Shown: positions 5,423-7,372 of the stretch, piece by piece
Numbering within the stretch: position 1 is the stretch's first letter
How the letters are laid out: the number at the start of each line of letters is the position of its first letter
DNA from: SVKR01 sp963649145
GTDB taxonomy: Bacteria > Bacillota > Clostridia > Oscillospirales > Oscillospiraceae
Length of the DNA: 7,372 nt
Assembly (NCBI GenBank): GCA_963649145.1
Contig: CAVJGI010000103.1
Coordinates: forward strand, 1 to 7,372
Direction: 5' to 3'
Notes under the pieces: generated by a model
Told to the model about the DNA's origin: nothing
Seen by the model: only the letters and a program-made list of their open reading frames with translations
Database searches by the model: none
Translations under genes and position numbers: made by a program

Positions 5423-7291
5423 ATGTCCGTTATCAATATCCTCTCCCCCCACGTTGCGGACCTCATCGCCGCGGGCGAGGTGGTGGAGCGGCCCGCGAGC
5501 GTTGTGAAGGAGCTGATGGAAAACTCCATAGACGCCGGGGCGAAAAACATCACGGTCGAGATCCGCTCCGGCGGCATGGCGGAGATCCGCGTCGCGGACG
5601 ACGGCTGCGGGATGAGCCCGGAGGACGCCGGCGTCGCCTTCCTGCGCCACGCGACAAGCAAGCTGCGCGATGAGCGCGGGCTCGAAGCCATCGCGACGCT
5701 CGGCTTCCGCGGCGAAGCGCTCGCGGCGATCTCCTCCGTGTCCCATATCGAGCTTTTAACGCGCGAGCGCGGCGCGGAGCATGGCACCGCCGTCCGGCTC
5801 ACCGCCGGGGAGATCGACGAGATGGGTCCCGCCGGCTGCCGCGAGGGGACGGTCATGACCGTGCGCGACCTCTTTTATAACACCCCGGCGCGGCTGAAAT
5901 TTATGAAAAGCGACCGCGCGGAGGGCAGTGCCTGCGTAAACGCCGCGCTGCGCGTCGCGCTGGGCCATCCGGAGGTCTCCGTCCGCTTCGTGCGCGAGGG
6001 CGAGGAGGCCTTTTTCTCCCCCGGCGACGGGGAGAGCCGCTCCGCGGTCTACAGTCTGCTCGGACGCGACACGGCGCTCGGTCTGCTCGCCTGCTCCGGC
6101 GAGAACGAGGGCGTTCGGGTGGACGGCTTCGTCTCCGCGCCCCACGCCGGGCGCGGCAGCCGTGCGATGCAGTTTTTCTTCTTGAACGGTCGCGCCTTCC
6201 GCTCTGCGAGCTTACAGGCGGCGCTGGAGCAGGCTTACCGCAACACGCTGCTGACCGGGCGCTTCCCCGCCTGCGTGCTCTACCTGACGCTGAGCCCCGG
6301 CAAGGTGGACGTCAACGTCCACCCGACGAAAAACGAGGTGCGCTTCACGGAGGAGAAAAAGGTCTTCGACGCGGTGTATTACACCGTTCTGAGCGCGCTG
6401 GAGGAAAAATCCACCCGCGCCACGGCGGAGATCCGCCTCTCTCCCGGCACGGAAAAGGCGGTGCAGCAGCCCGCCGCCGCGCCCGCGCCGAAGCCGGACT
6501 TTTTCAAGCAGATGACCGCCGAGGAATACCGCAGAAGCGGCATCGCCGAGCGTGCGGCGCAGCCTGCGCCCGTGCAGCAGCGCATCGAGCTGCCGCGCGC
6601 GCAGACGCCCGCGCCCGCGGTGCTCCCGCTGCATCAGGACCTCCCGGCTTATGAGACGAGCCGCCTCGTCCCCCGCCCGGAGATCCCCGTGGAGCGCGCG
6701 CCGGAGCCGGAGCCGGAGCCGAAAGCCCCGGAGACGCCGGACTTCCGCGTTATCGGCGAGGCGCTGGATACTTATATTCTCGTGGAGACGGAGGGCAGCC
6801 TGCTGCTCATCGACAAGCACGCCTGCCACGAGCGCATTATTTTCGACCGCATCATGGCGGGGCGCGGCGCGGCGATGAGCCAGACGCTGCTGACGCCCGT
6901 GACCTTCGCGCCCGGCGCGGAGACGGTGGAGCTTTTAGAGCAGAACGCCGCGCTGCTGGAGAGCGCGGGCTTTGCCTTCGAGCGCTTCGGCGCGGACGCG
7001 CTCGTCGTCCGCGCGGTCCCGGCGGATAGTGACGGCAGCGAGACCGCGATGTTAGAGGAGATCGCCGAATCGCTCCGCGCCGGCCGCACCGCCGACCCGC
7101 GGGACGCCATCTGCCACACCATCGCCTGCAAAGCCGCGATCAAGGCAGGCTCCCGCTCCGATTTAAGCGAGCTGACCGCCCTCGCCGCCCGTGTCGTCAC
7201 CGGGGAGATCCGGTATTGCCCGCACGGGAGACCCGTGGCGGTGAGGCTGACGAAGGGCGAGCTGGATAAGTTTTTTAAACGCATTGTTTAA
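5423..7291 (+). CDS. mutL: DNA mismatch repair endonuclease MutL
   Basis: This 622-residue MutL couples mismatch recognition by MutS to strand nicking and excision. The N-terminal GHKL ATPase shows IAAGEVVERP (15-24), catalytic Glu33 with Asn34 in KELMENSIDAGA, DDGCGM (59-64), HATSK (76-80), TLGFRGEAL (92-100) and the DLFYNTPARLKF segment (149-160). VHPTKNEVRF (299-308) carries the conserved Lys303. A Pro/Ala/Glu-rich linker spans about 337-438, with a PEPEPE run from a 6-base tandem repeat. The C-terminal domain has the endonuclease motif DKHACHERIIFD (464-475), a variant of DQHA(X)2E(X)4E, plus ACK (568-570), CPHGRP (599-604) and the terminal FKR. QTLLTP (487-492) fits a QxxLxP beta-clamp site. 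It is therefore the nicking type used where MutH is absent. It is divergent from the miaB-mutS operon. Confidence 0.98.
   Translation: MSVINILSPHVADLIAAGEVVERPASVVKELMENSIDAGAKNITVEIRSGGMAEIRVADDGCGMSPEDAGVAFLRHATSKLRDERGLEAIATLGFRGEALAAISSVSHIELLTRERGAEHGTAVRLTAGEIDEMGPAGCREGTVMTVRDLFYNTPARLKFMKSDRAEGSACVNAALRVALGHPEVSVRFVREGEEAFFSPGDGESRSAVYSLLGRDTALGLLACSGENEGVRVDGFVSAPHAGRGSRAMQFFFLNGRAFRSASLQAALEQAYRNTLLTGRFPACVLYLTLSPGKVDVNVHPTKNEVRFTEEKKVFDAVYYTVLSALEEKSTRATAEIRLSPGTEKAVQQPAAAPAPKPDFFKQMTAEEYRRSGIAERAAQPAPVQQRIELPRAQTPAPAVLPLHQDLPAYETSRLVPRPEIPVERAPEPEPEPKAPETPDFRVIGEALDTYILVETEGSLLLIDKHACHERIIFDRIMAGRGAAMSQTLLTPVTFAPGAETVELLEQNAALLESAGFAFERFGADALVVRAVPADSDGSETAMLEEIAESLRAGRTADPRDAICHTIACKAAIKAGSRSDLSELTALAARVVTGEIRYCPHGRPVAVRLTKGELDKFFKRIV
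6701..6718 (+). repeat. Three tandem CCGGAG units in the mutL linker
   Basis: Three perfect 6-base units in frame encode Pro-Glu three times (residues 427-432), followed by a fourth diverged unit CCGAAA (Pro-Lys). They lie in the disordered linker between the ATPase and endonuclease domains, so changes in unit number would keep the reading frame and alter only linker length. Confidence 0.7.
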
Positions 7292-7294
7292 TAA

Positions 7295-7310
7295 TTGCGG
7301 CGAAGCCGCA
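7295..7310. repeat. 16-base hairpin repeat, copy 2
   Basis: TTGCGGCGAAGCCGCA is identical to 188-203 and folds as a 6-bp stem (7296-7301 with 7305-7310) with a GAA loop. It begins 4 bases after the mutL stop. The T-run TTTTTT at 7271-7276 lies before the hairpin, not after it, so it is not a classical intrinsic terminator for mutL; only AAAATTAAG follows. Confidence 0.65.
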
Positions 7311-7372
7311 CAAAATTAAGCCTCCCCTGTGTAAGGGGAGGTGGCTGCCGCGCAGCGGCAGACGGAGGGACT
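7311..7372. repeat. Intergenic double-hairpin repeat cassette, cut by the window edge
   Basis: After CAAAATTAAG come two perfect hairpins: CCTCCCCT (7321-7328) with AGGGGAGG (7334-7341) around GTGTA, then CTGCCGC (7345-7351) with GCGGCAG (7355-7361) around GCA. The cassette ends in ACGGAGGGACT and continues out of the window. I recall closely similar cassettes, with a CCTCCCC/GGGGAGG stem then a GC stem then GGAGGGA, scattered between genes in gut Oscillospiraceae; this is memory, not a search. Its GGAGGGAC end matches 86-93 in the left array. It may act as a mutL 3'-end structure. Confidence 0.6.

Noticed and set aside
85..7372. CRISPR array, tRNA or rRNA genes
   Set aside because: The hairpin repeats are not regularly spaced by unique spacers, and no cloverleaf or conserved rRNA segment was found on either strand.
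1..7372. A novel defence or mobile system spanning the window
   Set aside because: The core genes are housekeeping (miaB, mutS, mutL). No transposase, integrase, toxin or nuclease cassette is seen, and the two membrane proteins alone do not define a system.

Overview
The window is GC-rich and gene-dense. It reads as chromosomal DNA of a Gram-positive anaerobe of the class Clostridia, most likely a gut Oscillospiraceae-type organism. The grounds are the miaB/mutS/mutL neighbourhood, the AGGAG/GGAG Shine-Dalgarno sites, a MutL that carries its own endonuclease motif, and an intergenic hairpin family of a kind I recall from gut Clostridia. The taxonomic placement is inference; the gene identities of miaB, mutS and mutL are firm.

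Layout. Positions 1-215 hold no supportable gene but a dense run of perfect hairpins (85-114, 129-156, 157-175, 189-203) lying downstream of the leftmost gene. From 5297 down to 216 on the minus strand runs a tight four-gene operon: miaB (tRNA methylthiotransferase), a 111-residue SdpI-like membrane protein (4-base ATGA overlap with miaB), mutS (12-base gap) and a CPBP/Abi-type intramembrane protease (1-base gap). An AT-rich divergent intergenic region (5298-5422) carries a good extended -10 promoter for miaB and a consensus TATAAT for mutL. mutL runs rightward from 5423 to 7291. After mutL comes a second run of hairpins (7295-7372), including the same 16-base hairpin seen downstream of the protease and a cassette that continues to the window edge.

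How it works together. MutS recognises mismatches and MutL is the ATPase/nicking endonuclease, so the window encodes the two core proteins of MutH-independent, Bacillus-type mismatch repair. They are transcribed divergently from one promoter region. miaB modifies tRNA position 37 and is a frequent chromosomal neighbour of mutS in Clostridia. The two membrane proteins interleaved with these genes have no established link to repair and are the least ordinary part of the coding content. No clearly new system is visible. The best leads are the two embedded membrane proteins, the divergent overlapping promoters, and the similar modular hairpin arrays that bracket the locus.
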